Below, one piece after another: positions 62,273 through 64,000 of a DNA stretch of 64,000 bases (position 1 is the first letter of the stretch; each line of letters opens with the position of its first letter). The DNA is from Mediannikoviicoccus vaginalis (GTDB lineage: Bacteria; Bacillota; Clostridia; Tissierellales; Peptoniphilaceae). The position numbers and the translations under genes are program-made. The notes beneath the pieces were generated by a model. It saw only the letters and a program-made list of their open reading frames with translations, was not told the DNA's origin and ran no database searches. The stretch covers positions 868,001 through 932,000 of the forward strand of contig NZ_CAKMRI010000001.1 in assembly GCF_928097925.1 (NCBI RefSeq). Direction: 5' to 3'.

Positions 62273-62355
62273 ATAAATGTTCCCATTTTAATCCCAGTTA
62301 CAGTTTTTTATCTTCTGTAACCGTTGATTTTACAAGTATTTTTGTTTTTTTGCGA

Positions 62356-63870
62356 CTATTCCCACTCGATTGTTGCAGGGGGTTTGCTTGTAACATCATA
62401 CACAATTCTATTTATATGATCCACTTCGTTTATTATTCTAACGGAAACTTTATCTAGCACTTCGTATGGGATTCTAACCCATTCTGCTGTCATAAAGTCT
62501 GTGGTGTGCACTGCTCGTAGTGCCAATGTGTAGTCATAGGTTCTGAAGTCCCCCATTACTCCCACTGTTCTGTTTTCTGTAAGCACTGCAAAGTATTGGG
62601 ATAGGTTTTCAACTTTGTTCTTTTCTAATTCTTGTCTAAAGATGTAGTCTGCGTCTCTTAGGACTTCAAGTTTTTCTTCTGTAACTTCTCCTATTACTCT
62701 TATGCCAAGGCCTGGACCTGGGAATGGTTGTCTATTTACTAATACGTCTGAAAGGCCAAGTTCTCTTCCCAGTCTTCTAACTTCGTCTTTGAAGAGCATT
62801 CTAAGTGGTTCGATTAAGCCTGTAAAGTCTACAACGTCTGGTAGTCCTCCTACATTGTGATGGGATTTTATTACTGCCGCATCCCCTACTCCCGACTCGA
62901 TTATGTCTGGGTAGATTGTTCCCTGTGCTAGGAAGTCAACCTTACCTATCTTTTTGGCTTCGTCTTCGAAGACTCTTATAAATTCTTCGCCGATTACCTT
63001 TCTCTTTTCTTCTGGATCTCTCACGCCTTTTAATTTTTCAAGGAATCTATCTTTTGCGTTTACTCTTATGAAGTGCATACCTGAGTCTTTAAATGCCTCT
63101 TCCACTTCGTCCCCTTCGTTCTTTCTCATAAGGCCATGGTCCACGAATATGCATGTCAATTGGTCGCCGATTGCCTTTGATAAAAGCGCCGCCACAACTG
63201 AAGAGTCCACTCCTCCTGATAGGGCAAGTAAAACTTTATTGTCTTTAACTTTTTCTCTTACATCTTCAATGGCTTTTTTTGCATAGTTTGCCATTGTCCA
63301 GTCCTGTTTTGCCTTGCAGATATTTACAAGAAAGTTTTCTATCATCTTTATTCCATATTCACTGTGGTTTACTTCTGGATGGAATTGTAATGCATATAGT
63401 TTTCTCTCTTCATCTGCCATTGCCGCAATTTCTGTGTTGTCTGTGCTTCCAATTATTTTAAATCCTTTTGGAAGTTTTACAACTTTGTCCACATGGCTCA
63501 TCCACACAATGCTTTCTTTTGGAATATCTTTAAAGATTTCATTGTCTTCTAGCTTGAATTCTGTCTTCCCAAATTCCCTTTGGCTTGACTCTTTAACTTC
63601 TCCGCCAAGGCTATGGGCCATTAGTTGCATTCCATAGCAAAGTCCAAGGATTGGAATTCCCAGTTCAAACACTTCTTTTTCTAGTTTTGGTGCACCTTCA
63701 GCGTAAACTGAGTTTGGGCCACCGGTGAAGATTACTCCCTCCGGTGACTTTGCTTTTATTTCTTCAAGGGCCTTTGTATATGGCACAACTTCGCAATATA
63801 CATTTAAGTCCCTAACTCTTCTGGCAATCAGTTGGTTATATTGACCACCAAAGTCTATAACTAATATCAT
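62356..63870 (-). CDS. guaA: GMP synthase (glutamine-hydrolysing)
   Basis: This enzyme aminates XMP to GMP. The N-terminal glutamine amidotransferase has ILGLCYGMQ with the catalytic Cys and FHPEVNHSE with His and Glu. The ATP pyrophosphatase P-loop is [14 protein letters not shown], and the C-terminal dimerisation domain ends PPATIEWE. Length (504) is normal. AAGGAGA precedes the start, 13 bp after purL. The accessory island ends right at its 3' end, a known type of insertion point for integrative elements. Confidence 0.97.
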   Translation of the reverse strand: MILVIDFGGQYNQLIARRVRDLNVYCEVVPYTKALEEIKAKSPEGVIFTGGPNSVYAEGAPKLEKEVFELGIPILGLCYGMQLMAHSLGGEVKESSQREFGKTEFKLEDNEIFKDIPKESIVWMSHVDKVVKLPKGFKIIGSTDNTEIAAMADEERKLYALQFHPEVNHSEYGIKMIENFLVNICKAKQDWTMANYAKKAIEDVREKVKDNKVLLALSGGVDSSVVAALLSKAIGDQLTCIFVDHGLMRKNEGDEVEEAFKDSGMHFIRVNAKDRFLEKLKGVRDPEEKRKVIGEEFIRVFEDEAKKIGKVDFLAQGTIYPDIIESGVGDAAVIKSHHNVGGLPDVVDFTGLIEPLRMLFKDEVRRLGRELGLSDVLVNRQPFPGPGLGIRVIGEVTEEKLEVLRDADYIFRQELEKNKVENLSQYFAVLTENRTVGVMGDFRTYDYTLALRAVHTTDFMTAEWVRIPYEVLDKVSVRIINEVDHINRIVYDVTSKPPATIEWE

Positions 63871-63883
63871 GTTAATCTCCTTC

Positions 63884-64000
63884 TTATAAGCCCTTTGTAA
63901 AGTATTCTACGGCAGACTTAAATAGATTTTGTAATTCTATGTCGTAAATATTTTTATATATATCCTTTGTAAATCTTTCGCTATGGCCCATCTTACCTAT
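63884..64000 (-). CDS. purL: Phosphoribosylformylglycinamidine synthase (C-terminal end)
   Basis: Only the last 38 residues are in the window: [20 protein letters not shown] and on to VEYFTKGL-stop. GKMGHSER is the amidotransferase end of single-chain PurL, with the triad His and Glu. It precedes guaA in the same direction, a purine operon. Confidence 0.85.
   Translation of the reverse strand: MGKMGHSERFTKDIYKNIYDIELQNLFKSAVEYFTKGL

Overview
The window looks like a low-GC Gram-positive anaerobe (Firmicutes/Bacillota). Tissierellia/Peptoniphilaceae is my best guess, from AT-rich codon use, strong AGGAGG ribosome sites, an FHA-FtsW-PBP cluster, a GlgC/GlgD pair, a class-C-like NPKTG wall anchor and a Cpr/LanFEG-type peptide-resistance module. 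Species cannot be fixed from sequence alone.

Chromosomal backbone, about 1-33.6 kb, nearly all on the minus strand: (i) penicillin-binding protein, FtsW/RodA and FHA genes for wall synthesis; (ii) xanthine phosphoribosyltransferase; (iii) a compact glycogen operon read as glgB-glgC-glgD-glgA-'glgP'-pulA-orf-pgm, from a TATAAT promoter at about 15.3 kb to a terminator at 3.26 kb. The 'glgP' in it has lost the PLP lysine and looks like a pseudoenzyme; (iv) a beta-CASP metallo-hydrolase; (v) a heterodimeric ABC exporter; (vi) lysR-fdhD diverging from aspA; (vii) lysC-asd-hom-thrCB, where threonine synthase and homoserine kinase are one fused protein; (viii) dnaJ(cbpA)-clpB behind a consensus promoter with a CtsR-like operator.

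Accessory region, about 33.8-62.3 kb, between the chaperone operon and guaA: an AlbA_2/ATPase regulator bracketed by two identical 58-bp hairpin repeats; a decayed IS21 istB; a 2404-residue SHIRT-repeat, sortase-anchored adhesin with a dead copy of its own 5' end upstream; an array of structured intergenic repeats; then an integrative mobilizable-type element of about 12 kb (about 45.18-57.45 kb) with a 12-bp direct repeat at its ends. This element has integrase, excisionase-like, Xre repressor, VapE-like, MobC and ribbon-helix-helix genes but no visible relaxase. Its cargo is defence: a Hachiman pair (HamA nuclease + HamB helicase), fossils of two other restriction enzymes, and an unusual restriction-modification-like operon (controller, EcoRI-family adenine methyltransferase, C5 methyltransferase, LAGLIDADG-fold protein lacking both canonical acids, small PD-(D/E)XK nuclease). 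To its right lies a CprABC/LanFEG transporter with its own two-component system and no lantibiotic gene, followed by a mobC fragment and a second copy of the element's right-end terminator. The island stops a few bases before the 3' end of guaA, which is followed by the C-terminal end of purL.

The strongest leads are the five-gene restriction-modification-like operon, the phosphorylase pseudoenzyme inside an otherwise complete glycogen operon, the ThrC-ThrB fusion, and the evidence that the 35.4-62.3 kb region grew by successive insertion at related ends.
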